Source: CAWAND01 sp963807065
GTDB taxonomy: Bacteria; Chloroflexota; Anaerolineae; Anaerolineales; E44-bin32
DNA length: 64,000 bases
Reading direction: 5' to 3'
NCBI GenBank assembly: GCA_963807065.1
Contig: CAWDZQ010000001.1
Coordinates: 248,001-312,000, forward strand
Of this stretch, positions 41,411-49,958 are shown in pieces. The notes beneath the pieces are model-generated. The model saw only the letters and a program-made list of their open reading frames with translations, was not told where the DNA came from and made no database searches. The translations under genes were made by a program, and so were the position numbers. The first letter of the stretch is position 1; every line of letters begins with the position of its first letter.

Positions 41411-43246
41411 TCACTTACCTTCCTGACTGAGAAGTTCTTCCATAATCCATCGGGCCGTTAGAGGCAGCCCATCATTGTGGTTTAGAGCTTTGAGCTTGGT
41501 TGCCTGATCTGGCAAATCAAGCTGAAGGAGCTGGCGCATCTGAGCATCCGTATTCATTTCCACGACATAGATGCGTTCATGGGTGCGCACGAACTCGCGC
41601 ACGCTTTCGCTGAAGGGGACCGCCCGCAGCCTAAGGAAATCCGTGGGAACCCCCTGTTGGGACAGCCGGGCGCGCGCCTCTTCGATCGCCGAGAGGGTTG
41701 AACCAAAGCCGATCAAGCCGATCTCGGCACCCTGCATGTGGTCAACGATGGGCGCCGGCACATAGCCGCGGGCGGTATCGTGCTTGCGCCACAGCCTGGC
41801 CATGTTCTCCGTCCAGTCCTCCGGCCGTTCGCTGTAGATCGCCTGGTCGTTGTGACCTGTGCCGCGGGCAAACCAGGCGGCCAACGGGTGTCGGTTGCCA
41901 GGAAGCGTGCGGTACGGAATACCGTCGCCGTCAACGTCGCGATAGCGGGCATACTCGCCGAGTTCGTCCAGGTCCTGCTCTGAGAGCACCTTGCCGCGGT
42001 CCATGGGAACGTCGGGGAACTCGAACCTCTCAGACATCCACAAGTTCATCCCCAGGTCCAAATCGCTGAGCACGAAGATAGGCGTCTGCAGGCGCTCCGC
42101 CAAGTCGAAGGCCCGCCATCCGAACTCAAAGCACTCGGCCACCGAACCCGGCAGCAGAAAGACATGCCGGCTGTCTCCGTGACCGAGAAATCGGACGAAC
42201 AGCAGGTCGCCCTGAGAGGTGCGGGTGGGCATGCCGGTGCTCGGCCCCATCCGCTGTACATCCCAGATTACGATTGGAATCTCGGCGAAGAAGGCCAGCC
42301 CGGCGAATTCCGCCATCAGCGAAATGCCGGGGCCGGAAGTGGACGTCATCGATCGGGCGCCCGCCCAGCCGGCGCCGACCGTCATGCCGATGGCCGCCAG
42401 CTCGTCTTCGGCCTGGATCACGGCGTACGTCGCCTTGCCGCTTTCGGGGTCCTTGCGCAGCCTGGGCAAGTACTCCAGGAGGGCATCAGCCAGGCTCGAG
42501 GCGGGTGTAATCGGGTACCAGGCGGCGAAGTTGACCCCACCGTAAACGGCGCCAAGCGCCGAGGAAGTATTGCCGTCGATCAGCACCAAGCCCTCCGTCT
42601 GATTGGAGCGCTCCACCATGTAGGGGTCCTGTTTGGTCAGATTATCGGCGGCCCATTGAGCAGCGGCGTCGACCATCGCCATGTTCATTTCCACTGGTTT
42701 GGCCCGGCCGTTGAAATGGGTCTCAAGAGCGGCCCGGATTTCATCCATTTCGATGCTGAGGATCTCGGCCACCACACCGACATACACCATGTTGGCGATG
42801 TAATCCCTGAGATCACGGGGCGGGGATTGCTGCTTGAGCAGTTCCTGGACCGGCATGGGGTAGTAAACGAGATCCTGCCGCTTTCGAGGCTGGGTCCAAT
42901 TGTCGGGGTAGAAACAGACGCCGCCTTCCACCAATCCGGCCAGGTCCTCCTGAAACGTGGCTTCGTTCATGGCCACCAGGATTTCGATTGTTTCCCGCCG
43001 GGCGACAAAACCCTCCCCACTGGCTCGAATGGTGAACCAGGTGGGAAGACCCTGAATATTGGACGGGAACAGATTCTTTCCGCTGACGGGAATACCCATG
43101 CGGAACAATGCCCGAATCAGCGCCATGTTGGACGTTTGGCTTCCGGTGCCGTTGACGGTCGCCACGACCATCGAAAGATCGTTGACGATTGGCGGCTTGT
43201 CCACCGACGATTGAAGGCGTGCCTCTTCTGTCACAGCGTCAGTCAT
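41411..43246 (-). CDS. korA: 2-oxoacid:ferredoxin oxidoreductase, fused gamma-alpha subunit
   Basis: 611 residues. The N-terminal gamma domain (about 25-200) begins VVATVNGTGSQTSNMALIRALFRMGIPVSG. The alpha part (from about 225) has WYPITPASSLADALLEYL, AEDELAAIGMTVGAGWAGARSMTSTSGPGISLM and a C-terminal domain. The gamma-alpha fusion is normal for KorA and related enzymes. It overlaps the regulator upstream by 4 bp, so all three genes form one operon. Confidence 0.93.
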   Translation of the reverse strand: MTDAVTEEARLQSSVDKPPIVNDLSMVVATVNGTGSQTSNMALIRALFRMGIPVSGKNLFPSNIQGLPTWFTIRASGEGFVARRETIEILVAMNEATFQEDLAGLVEGGVCFYPDNWTQPRKRQDLVYYPMPVQELLKQQSPPRDLRDYIANMVYVGVVAEILSIEMDEIRAALETHFNGRAKPVEMNMAMVDAAAQWAADNLTKQDPYMVERSNQTEGLVLIDGNTSSALGAVYGGVNFAAWYPITPASSLADALLEYLPRLRKDPESGKATYAVIQAEDELAAIGMTVGAGWAGARSMTSTSGPGISLMAEFAGLAFFAEIPIVIWDVQRMGPSTGMPTRTSQGDLLFVRFLGHGDSRHVFLLPGSVAECFEFGWRAFDLAERLQTPIFVLSDLDLGMNLWMSERFEFPDVPMDRGKVLSEQDLDELGEYARYRDVDGDGIPYRTLPGNRHPLAAWFARGTGHNDQAIYSERPEDWTENMARLWRKHDTARGYVPAPIVDHMQGAEIGLIGFGSTLSAIEEARARLSQQGVPTDFLRLRAVPFSESVREFVRTHERIYVVEMNTDAQMRQLLQLDLPDQATKLKALNHNDGLPLTARWIMEELLSQEGK

Positions 43247-44001
43247 GCGATCTCACTCCCTACGCTCGGCTGCCCTTCCCCGAGCAGGCTTCTTTCTGGA
43301 AACGGACTCATCTCCGGTCGGCGGTTGAGCAGACCGGTGTGTTCGATCAGCGCCTGGTAGCCGGCATCGAAATCGCCGGCCTGGATGGCTCGGACCATTT
43401 CTTCATGATATCGCCAGACTTGTTCCAGATAGCGGTAGTCGCTGTACACATCCAACCCAACGGCTTCGTACGCCTCCCAATAGGCTTCCAGCAGGCCGCG
43501 CACGAATTCATTTTCAAGTCGACGAAAGATGGTCAGGTGGAGTTGGCGGTGCTCAGCGTGCGGAATCTGTGCCGGCTGGGAACGCAGTTTCCCCCACGCC
43601 TGATCGACCAAGTGGCCGAGTTCGGCCCGATCAGCGTCGGTCAGACAGGTGACGGCGTCGTGCCAGAAAGCGGCCTCGACATGGTTGCGCAGCTCGCCAA
43701 AATGGAGGAATGCATCGGGTTGGCGTGCCATTCGGTACAACAGCCCGGTTCGAAGATTTTGGAGAAACTGATACTCGAGCATACGCGTGCCGGTCTTGGG
43801 CCGGACATCGACCAAACCCAGGCTCCGCGCCACCTCTAGCTGCTCTCGGAGTTTGCCCGTGCTGATCCCAAGCTCCGCCGCCAGGTCCCGAATTGCCGGC
43901 AACCGGTCGCCCGTTTCGAGGCCCTGGTAGGCGAGATAGTTCAGCAACTCTGAAGCCAGATCGATCGTCACCCACAACTCCGCATCATTGATCCGATTCA
44001 T
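43243..44001 (-). CDS. GntR-family (FadR subfamily) regulator
   Basis: 252 residues. Winged helix with GDRLPAIRDLAAELGISTGKLREQLEVARSLGLVDV, then an all-helical FCD domain with metal-ligand positions in FRRLENEF and EMVRAIQAGDFDAGYQALIEH. These regulators bind organic acids. Leading the korAB operon, it probably senses a carboxylate linked to the oxidoreductase and controls its own operon. A palindrome ATCACC-N6-GGTGAT at 44029-44046, upstream of its start, is a candidate operator. Confidence 0.9.
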   Translation of the reverse strand: MNRINDAELWVTIDLASELLNYLAYQGLETGDRLPAIRDLAAELGISTGKLREQLEVARSLGLVDVRPKTGTRMLEYQFLQNLRTGLLYRMARQPDAFLHFGELRNHVEAAFWHDAVTCLTDADRAELGHLVDQAWGKLRSQPAQIPHAEHRQLHLTIFRRLENEFVRGLLEAYWEAYEAVGLDVYSDYRYLEQVWRYHEEMVRAIQAGDFDAGYQALIEHTGLLNRRPEMSPFPERSLLGEGQPSVGSEIA

Positions 44002-44028
44002 CTAATCAATTCGACGTTTGGCAAGTGT

Positions 44029-44046
44029 ATCACCTCCAGGGGTGAT
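44029..44046. promoter_or_regulatory. Palindrome upstream of the FadR-type regulator gene
   Basis: ATCACC and GGTGAT separated by six bases, 28 bp before the regulator start. On the minus strand its left arm is part of GGAGGTGAT, so it could also be the ribosome binding site of a short leader reading frame that ends at the regulator start. Confidence 0.4.
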
Positions 44047-44166
44047 GGTCAACCAGCGATGGCCCCGATTTCGACGCTGGCGGTGCCGGAGAAGCTCCCT
44101 CGTCTTTGTCCAGCGGCTATACCCCGCGGGATCGCTGCCCGGCCCGGGGCAGCCAGACGGCTCTGG

Positions 44167-44172
44167 TAGAAT
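44167..44172 (+). promoter_or_regulatory. -10 element immediately before the DUF218 gene
   Basis: TAGAAT ends 6 bases before the ATG at 44179, so transcription would begin at or next to the start codon (leaderless mRNA). Confidence 0.45.
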
Positions 44173-44178
44173 GCAACG

Positions 44179-44853
44179 ATGCCCCAGCCCCGACACCCCG
44201 GCGTGCTCCGGAATTCGCTCATGATCGCCCTTTTCGTCCTACTCCCAGTTTTGGCCTTGGTCCTCCCCCGTTGGTGGGCCGGCTGGCGGTTTGCATCGCG
44301 GATCCTGACGGTGCGCGAAGCCCCCCCAGCGTCGGCGGCCATCGTTTTCGGCGCCGGCCTGCGGCGCGACGGACAGCCGACAACCGTGCTCGCCGATCGC
44401 GTGCGCACAGCGGTCGAGCTCTATCAGGCGGGGAAGGTGCCGCTGCTGGTCATGAGCGGGACGGTGAGAGAGGGTCATGACGAGCCGACTTCGATGCGCG
44501 CCCTGGCCGTCAGCCTGGGCGTACCGGAGGACGCCATTTCTCTCGATTCGACCGGCGATCGCACCTTCGAGACCTGTCTGGGCGCCCGACGCCGTTTCGG
44601 CTCGGGTGCAATTCTCTTGGTGAGCCAGGCGTACCATTTGCCGCGCGCCCTGGCGACGTGCGCCGGACTCGGCCTCAGGGCCAGTGGCGTGAGCGCCGAT
44701 CAGCACGCCTACCGCGCATCGGCCCGCCGTTTCTGGATGCTGAGAGAATATCCCGCCACCTGGGTCGCCTTGCTGGACACCTACATCGTGCCCCATCCTA
44801 ACGACATTGAGCCGGCCCAGACCGTAGAGAGGCGGCCCCCCCATGGATCGTGA
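44179..44853 (+). CDS. DUF218 (SanA/YdcF-like) membrane-anchored protein
   Basis: 224 residues. One N-terminal membrane helix (LMIALFVLLPVLALVLPRWWAG), then the DUF218 domain: AAIVFGAGLRRDGQPTTVLADRV, LLVMSGTV, DSTGDRTFETCLGARR and SQAYHLPRALATC. Related proteins affect envelope permeability or peptidoglycan, but the enzymatic role is not settled. It overlaps the next gene by 11 bp. Confidence 0.88.
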   Translation: MPQPRHPGVLRNSLMIALFVLLPVLALVLPRWWAGWRFASRILTVREAPPASAAIVFGAGLRRDGQPTTVLADRVRTAVELYQAGKVPLLVMSGTVREGHDEPTSMRALAVSLGVPEDAISLDSTGDRTFETCLGARRRFGSGAILLVSQAYHLPRALATCAGLGLRASGVSADQHAYRASARRFWMLREYPATWVALLDTYIVPHPNDIEPAQTVERRPPHGS

Positions 44854-45421
44854 GCAAGCCTACCAGATCGTGACCGAACACGTCTCGCAGGAGAATCTCG
44901 TTCATCACATGCTGGCCGTGGAAGCCGCGATGCGAGATTACGCGCTCCGTCGCGGAGAAGAGGCAGAGATTTGGGGGATGGCCGGACTGCTGCACGATTA
45001 TGACTGGGAAATCCATCCGACCCTCGACAGCCATCCTCAAGATGGAGCGCCCCTGCTGCGCCAGCGAGGCGTCCCTGAGGTTGTGGTCAACTGCATCCTC
45101 AGCCACGCCGATCACACCGGTGTGCCGAGGCTGACGCCGATGGAGAAGGCCTTGTTCGCCTGCGATGAACTGACCGGCCTGATTACGGCCGTGGCCCTGG
45201 TGCGCCCATCCAAATCTCTGTATGACGTCAAGCTCAAGTCAATACGCAAGAAGTGGAAGGATGCCCGCTTCGCCGCCGGCGTCAACCGGGACGAGGTCGA
45301 ACAGGCGGCGCAAGATTTCGGCGTCCCGCTGGATGAGCACATTGGTCATGTGCTCGAGTCGATGCAGCGTATTGCACCTGAGCTGGGTTTGGCGGGCGAT
45401 TCCGGAAGCGCAGCCGAGTAG
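44843..45421 (+). CDS. HD-domain protein
   Basis: 192 residues. Metal-binding HD motif in VHHMLAVEAAM, GMAGLLHDYDWE, and a later CILSHADHTG. The group is annotated as HDIG/HD-superfamily hydrolases, and phosphohydrolase activity on a nucleotide is usual, but the substrate is unknown. It starts within the end of the DUF218 gene and is probably translated by coupling. Confidence 0.85.
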   Translation: MDREQAYQIVTEHVSQENLVHHMLAVEAAMRDYALRRGEEAEIWGMAGLLHDYDWEIHPTLDSHPQDGAPLLRQRGVPEVVVNCILSHADHTGVPRLTPMEKALFACDELTGLITAVALVRPSKSLYDVKLKSIRKKWKDARFAAGVNRDEVEQAAQDFGVPLDEHIGHVLESMQRIAPELGLAGDSGSAAE

Positions 45422-45515
45422 CGCGTGACGGCCGCCAACCGGATCGCTGCTCAGCGTTTTCCCACTGCGTGGGCGGCCGTTTTGCGGCACCGCCGAGGCC
45501 GCAGAATCCCCCCCC

Positions 45516-45543
45516 TTGATACGCCTCGCTCGGCTGGTATAAT
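45516..45543 (+). promoter_or_regulatory. Sigma-70-type promoter of the LysM gene
   Basis: TTGATA (45516-45521), 16 bp spacer, TATAAT (45538-45543) with a TGG just before it (extended -10). 32 bp before the ATG. Confidence 0.75.
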
Positions 45544-45575
45544 GCCTCCGCTCGGGCCAAGCAGCCCGCAACCTT

Positions 45576-46703
45576 ATGACTGAAAACTCCCAGACATCCC
45601 ACCAAATTTGCCCCCGCTGCGGGACCAAGCTCGCTCAGGGCGCCAGCCGCTGCGTCGTTTGTGGCGCCGAGTTGAGGCCGGGCGCTCGGACGCAAGGCAA
45701 GAGCGCTAGGGGCATCACCCTTTCTCTTCCCCTGGCCATCTCCATTCTGGTGGTGTTCGCCCTGCTGGCTGCCGGGACCACCTATTTGGGCGTGCGCATG
45801 ACCGGCGCCGCCGGTGCGCCCTCTGAGAGCACGGCGACGGCCACCGAAACCACCACGCCCACCCCGACGAATACCCTGCAGCCAACGCTGACCTTCACGC
45901 CTCTGCCGTCGCCGACGCCGATCACCCACATTGTGGGTCAGAACGACACGTGCCTGGCCATCGCCGCGCTGTACGGTGTGTCGATCCAATCCATCGTCCA
46001 GCTGAACCAATTGCCTGCCACCTGCCCCCTGTCCATTGGGCAGCAGATCCTGGTCCCCCAACCTACCGCCACGCCGACGTCCCAACCCACGCCGACGCTG
46101 GTGCCGGCCGATGCCACCCGCCAGGCCTGCACGACGGCCGACTATGAGGTCAAGGCAAACGACACATTGTTTGGAATCGCCACCAACTACGGCGTGGATA
46201 TGCAGGAAATCCGTGACTGGAATGGGCTGACGGGCGACACGGTCTTTGAGGGCCAGAAGCTGAGCATTCCCCTGTGCAACCGACCGTCCGCCGGCCCCAC
46301 CGTCACACCAACGATTCCGCCGCCCTACCCTGCTCCGAACTTGCTCCTTCCGCAGGACGGGCAGTCCTTCAGCCTGGCCGATGACAACGTGACCCTGCAG
46401 TGGGCATCCGTCGGTCAGCTTCGAGAGAACGAGTTCTACCAGATCCACGTCCTTGACATCACCGACGGCACCGGAACCCGGCAGCTCGTTGATGCGGTCC
46501 AAGATACCAAGTACCTGGTTCCGGCCTCCTTCAGGCCCGGGGAGACCGTCCCGCACATCATGCGCTGGTGGGTCGAAACCGTGCGCCAGACCGGTTCCAA
46601 CAACAGCGGACAGCCAATTTTTGAGTCGGCCGGCGCGGCCAGCAACAAGCGCGTGTTCTCCTGGTCGGGTGCGGCCACCGGCCCCTCAACTCCCACACCC
46701 TAG
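45576..46703 (+). CDS. LysM protein with N-terminal zinc ribbon and membrane anchor
   Basis: 375 residues. A zinc ribbon with Cys 12, 15, 26 and 29 (CPRCG and CVVCG) is followed by a membrane helix (SLPLAISILVVFALLAAGTTYLG). A Thr/Pro-rich linker precedes two LysM domains: HIVGQNDTCLAIAALYGVSIQSIVQLNQLP and YEVKANDTLFGIATNYGVDMQEIRDWNGL. The C-terminal domain is beta-rich, possibly Fn3-like. The ribbon would be inside the cell and the LysM domains outside, bound to cell-wall glycan. Terminator follows at 46728. Confidence 0.88.
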   Translation: MTENSQTSHQICPRCGTKLAQGASRCVVCGAELRPGARTQGKSARGITLSLPLAISILVVFALLAAGTTYLGVRMTGAAGAPSESTATATETTTPTPTNTLQPTLTFTPLPSPTPITHIVGQNDTCLAIAALYGVSIQSIVQLNQLPATCPLSIGQQILVPQPTATPTSQPTPTLVPADATRQACTTADYEVKANDTLFGIATNYGVDMQEIRDWNGLTGDTVFEGQKLSIPLCNRPSAGPTVTPTIPPPYPAPNLLLPQDGQSFSLADDNVTLQWASVGQLRENEFYQIHVLDITDGTGTRQLVDAVQDTKYLVPASFRPGETVPHIMRWWVETVRQTGSNNSGQPIFESAGAASNKRVFSWSGAATGPSTPTP

Positions 46704-46727
46704 CCCCTTCGGTCCAAGACAAATGAA

Positions 46728-46755
46728 ATGCGGCGAACCCAAGAGTTCGCCGCAT
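46728..46755. terminator. Bidirectional hairpin between the LysM gene and mdh
   Basis: An 11-bp perfect stem ATGCGGCGAAC/GTTCGCCGCAT with six-base loop between convergent genes. T-rich sequence lies on both sides but no strong T run. Confidence 0.75.
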
Positions 46756-46759
46756 CAAT

Positions 46760-46777
46760 TTGTGAAACAATTCACAA
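46760..46777. promoter_or_regulatory. CRP-like palindrome downstream of mdh
   Basis: TTGTGA-AACAAT-TCACAA, the pattern seen before pyk. It lies between the convergent ends of the LysM gene and mdh, an odd place for a regulator site. It may be an RNA hairpin instead. Confidence 0.4.
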
Positions 46778-46792
46778 GTTGGATAGGGCGTG

Positions 46793-47716
46793 CTAGGCCC
46801 CCAAGGCCTGTGTGATCTCCTGGACCCGGCCGGCGGAGGCCTCAAGGGCGCTGCGTTCGTAGTCGTTCAGGTCGTACTGGATGACTCTCTCCAAGCCCTT
46901 CCGGCCCAACTGTGCCGGCACGCCGAAGAAGATCCCCTTTTGACCATACTCCCCATCCAGCAGCACCGATGCCGGAACCACCAGGTGGCGGTCCCGCAGA
47001 ATGGCTTCGACCATCTGCGCCAATGCGGCCGAAGGCGCGTAGAACGCACTCCCGGTCTTGAGCAGGCCGACGATCTCCCCGCCGCCCTTGCGCGTGCGGT
47101 TGACGATGCCTTCCAGGGTGTCTTTGTCGAAGTAGTCGACCAGTGGCACGCCGGCAATGTTCGAATGGCGCGTCAGGGGCACCATGTCGTCACCGTGGCC
47201 GCCCAACACATAGCAGTGAACATTTTGCACGCTGACCCCGGCTGCCATGGCCACGAACGCCCGCATGCGGGCCGAGTCGAGAATCCCAGCCTGGCCAATC
47301 ACCCGCTCGCGCGGCAGGTCGCCAACCTTCATCGCCAGATAAGCCATGGCATCCAGTGGGTTGGTGAGCACGATCAAGATCGCATTCGGCGAATACTTGA
47401 GTGAGCTCTCCACGGCGGCGGTCACGATCTCACTGTTCTTGGCCAACAGATCGTCTCGGCTCATCCCCGGTTTTCGGGGAAGGCCGGCGGTGATCACCAC
47501 CACATCCGACCCGGCCGTCTCTGCATAGTCATTGCTGCCTGCGACCTTGACGTCGGAGCCGATGACGGGCATGGCCTCTGTCATGTCCAGCGCCTTACCC
47601 TGGGGCATGCCCTCCACGATATCCACCAGCACCAGATCGGCCAGCTCGCGCTCCGCCAGCCAATGTGCCGTAGTGGCACCGGTTTGACCTGCTCCGACAA
47701 TGGTTACTTTCGACAT
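46793..47716 (-). CDS. mdh: Malate dehydrogenase
   Basis: 307 residues of the LDH-like type. NAD site VTIVGAGQTGATTAHWLAE, acidic residue in LVLVDIVEG, VVITAGLPRKPGMSRDDLL, VLTNPLDAMAYLA, GQAGILDSARMRAF and the catalytic histidine in VLGGHGDDMVPL. The MSRDD segment carries arginine at the substrate position expected of malate rather than lactate enzymes. It interconverts malate and oxaloacetate. Monocistronic. Confidence 0.95.
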   Translation of the reverse strand: MSKVTIVGAGQTGATTAHWLAERELADLVLVDIVEGMPQGKALDMTEAMPVIGSDVKVAGSNDYAETAGSDVVVITAGLPRKPGMSRDDLLAKNSEIVTAAVESSLKYSPNAILIVLTNPLDAMAYLAMKVGDLPRERVIGQAGILDSARMRAFVAMAAGVSVQNVHCYVLGGHGDDMVPLTRHSNIAGVPLVDYFDKDTLEGIVNRTRKGGGEIVGLLKTGSAFYAPSAALAQMVEAILRDRHLVVPASVLLDGEYGQKGIFFGVPAQLGRKGLERVIQYDLNDYERSALEASAGRVQEITQALGA

Positions 47717-47802
47717 TGCACCTTCGCCTCCTGGCTCATGGGTATGCGTGGGAAGACCGGCTTGCGTATTGGCGGTGTGAGCCGCGTGTCTCCAGCTTCA
47801 TT

Positions 47803-48981
47803 CTAACCAGTGAGCGGAACATATGCATCAGCCCTCGCCCCATCGACGACGGGCGGCTGAGCGCCTGGGAGCGCGCCCGTTGAAACCTCGATACCTGTAC
47901 CGGCTTCGACTCTCCCGACGACCCAGGCCGACATGTCCAGGTTTCCGGCCCGGGCCATGAAATCGCTCAAACGTTCGCCGCTCATTGCCAGAAGCAGGCC
48001 GCCGGAAGTCTGCGCGTCGAACAGCAGGACCCGGCTGATCTCGTCGAGCTCGGCGGCAGTTTCGACCTGAGGGCCGAAGTAGAGACGGTTGTCGTGCGTT
48101 CCGCCGGGGACCAGATGCTGCTCGGCATAGGTTCGGGCACCCGTTAGGGCCGGAATGGAACGCGCGAAGAGATGCAGCTTCACATCCGACGCCTGGCTCA
48201 GTTCCAATCCGTGCCCCAGCAAGCCGAATCCGGTGATGTCCGTGCCGCCCTTGACCCCAATCTCGACTGCCAGCTCGGACGCCGCCCTATTCAGGTGGGT
48301 CATCCAGGCCGTCATCCTGGCAATGTCTTCAGGCGCCGCCTTCTCAGCCTTGAGCGCCGTGGCGGTCACACCCGTGCCGACCGGTTTGGTCAGGACCAGC
48401 AGGTCCCCCACGGCGGCCCCGGCCTTGCTGATCAGCCCCTTCGGATCCGCCAGCCCGACGGCCACCAGCCCCACCTTGGGCTCATCGTCCTGCACGCTGT
48501 GGCCGCCGGCTATCACGGCTCCCGCTTCTCGCACCTTGTCCGCCGCGCCTCGCAAGATCGCCGCCAGCTGGTGCGCCGGCAGACTGGGCGGCAGGCAGGC
48601 CACATTCAGCGCCAGTATCGGCCGGGCGCCCATGGCATACAGATCTGAAAGAGCATTGGCGGCGGCGATCGCCCCATAGTCGTAGGCGTCATCCACCACC
48701 GGCGTGAAGAAATCCGTGGTAATCACCAGCGCGCGCTGCTCGTCGAGCCGCCAAACGGCAGCGTCATCCGGCGCGCCAAGGCCAACCATCAAGTCTGGAT
48801 AGTCTTGAGGGTCAAAGGCGGCCTGGAGGGGGCGCAGTACCTGCGCCAGCGTTTCCGCGCTGAGCTTAGACGCTCAACCCGCGCAGGACGAGAGGGTCGT
48901 CAGTCGGATCTGACGGCCGGACGCTGCCCGTGGCTCTGGTTGGCCGTCGGCAGCCGGTGTCCCTTCTGTGTTGGTCATCAT
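47803..48981 (-). CDS. selD: Selenide, water dikinase, itself a selenoprotein (UGA at codon 36)
   Basis: 392 residues if TGA at 48874-48876 (minus strand) is read as selenocysteine. The start is ATG at 48981 (the next codon is also ATG). Upstream of the TGA the frame reads IRLTTLSSCAG and after it ASKLSAETLAQVLRPL. In E. coli SelD the matching stretch is IRLTQYSHGAGCGCK, so the UGA sits at catalytic Cys17 and the lysine three residues later is kept. Further motifs: DDAAVWRL, TTDFFTPVVDDAYDYG, GGHSVQDDEPKVG, GTDITGFGLLGHG. A stem CAGCG/CGCTG begins 11 bases after the UGA, as a bacterial SECIS would. The enzyme makes selenophosphate. Confidence 0.9.
48836..48862 (-). promoter_or_regulatory. Candidate SECIS element in selD
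   Basis: On the minus strand, CAGCG-CGGAAA-CGCTG lies 11 bases after the UGA. The distance and stem-loop size suit a bacterial SECIS that recruits SelB. The stated limits are approximate. Confidence 0.6.
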
Positions 48982-49083
48982 CGGGATTCTAGGCGCTGCC
49001 CGTGGGCCTGTCAACGAAAACATCCCCCCGGCGGAAGAGATAGGTGGGCCGGACCACCATTGATCCCGCCGCCTGTGGCTGGG

Positions 49084-49089
49084 TACAAT
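49084..49089 (+). promoter_or_regulatory. -10 element immediately before the TauE/SafE gene
   Basis: TACAAT, 8 bases before the ATG at 49098, so the mRNA would be leaderless or nearly so. No ribosome binding site is visible. Confidence 0.45.
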
Positions 49090-49097
49090 GGACCGGC

Positions 49098-49934
49098 ATG
49101 ACTCGATCCCTGATCTCCTTCCTGTTTGGGGCCCCCATTGGCGCCATCGGCGGCCTGATCGGCGTCGGTGGCGCAGAGTACCGACTTCCGGTCCTGGCGG
49201 GCCCGCTGCGATTCAGCGCCCGCCAGGCGGTTCCCCTCAATCTCACAATCAGCGTCTTTACGGTCTGCGTTTCGCTGATCGTCCGCGGCCGAACTCTCCC
49301 CTTCGAACCAGTGCTGGTCACGCTGCCGCTGCTCGTCGCACTTGCCCTGGGCGCCTCTGCCGCCGCCTACACCGGTGCGGCTTACGTTCGACATGTCCCG
49401 GAGCACCGGCTGCGGCAGATCATCCTCGTCCTTCTCCTTGCTGTGGCCCTGCTCTTAATCGTCCAGGCCATCAAAACGGAATCCCCGGTGGGTCTGCTCT
49501 CCGCGTCCGACCCTCTGGGCTGGGCGGTGGGCGCCATGGCAGGCATGGTGATTGGTCTGGTCAGCGTGACCCTGGGGGTCGCCGGCGGGGAGCTGATCAT
49601 CCCCACCCTGGTCATCATCTACGGCATGGATGTCAAGGCTGCCGGGACGGCCAGTTTGTTGGTCAGCCTGCCCACCATGTTGGTCGGCATCGCGCGCTAC
49701 AGTCAACAAGGCGCTTTTCGGGATCGATTAGCCTTGCGGCAGGTGGTCCTGCCGATGGCGCTGGGCTCCGTGCTCGGGGCGGCCGGAGGCGCCGCATTGG
49801 TCGGTTCAGTGCCGGTGCGCTGGCTGAAAGCCGGCTTGGGATTGATCCTGGCCATCTCCGCCTATCTGATCTTCGCCCACGATCGTCGGCGTCCCTCTGC
49901 CGTCGATGCCGGCGACAGTGAGCAAGACCGGTGA
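49098..49934 (+). CDS. TauE/SafE-family permease
   Basis: 278 residues with eight or nine membrane helices in two related halves, each opening with a glycine-rich helix (GAPIGAIGGLIGVGGAEYRLPVL and GMVIGLVSVTLGVAGGELIIPTL). The family transports sulfite, sulfonates or related anions. Two genes for a molybdate transporter follow 24 bp later, so an oxyanion is a reasonable guess. Confidence 0.85.
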   Translation: MTRSLISFLFGAPIGAIGGLIGVGGAEYRLPVLAGPLRFSARQAVPLNLTISVFTVCVSLIVRGRTLPFEPVLVTLPLLVALALGASAAAYTGAAYVRHVPEHRLRQIILVLLLAVALLLIVQAIKTESPVGLLSASDPLGWAVGAMAGMVIGLVSVTLGVAGGELIIPTLVIIYGMDVKAAGTASLLVSLPTMLVGIARYSQQGAFRDRLALRQVVLPMALGSVLGAAGGAALVGSVPVRWLKAGLGLILAISAYLIFAHDRRRPSAVDAGDSEQDR

Positions 49935-49958
49935 CCTTGCCGCGTACGGCGGATTGCC

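Noticed and set aside
45282..46556. Long minus-strand reading frame opposite the LysM gene
   Set aside because: It is Gly/Arg-rich with no motif, and the plus strand encodes a clear zinc ribbon, membrane helix and two LysM domains.
47803..48792. selD starting at the ATG after the UGA
   Set aside because: It would remove the catalytic residue and the conserved lysine, while the upstream sequence in the same frame is clearly SelD.
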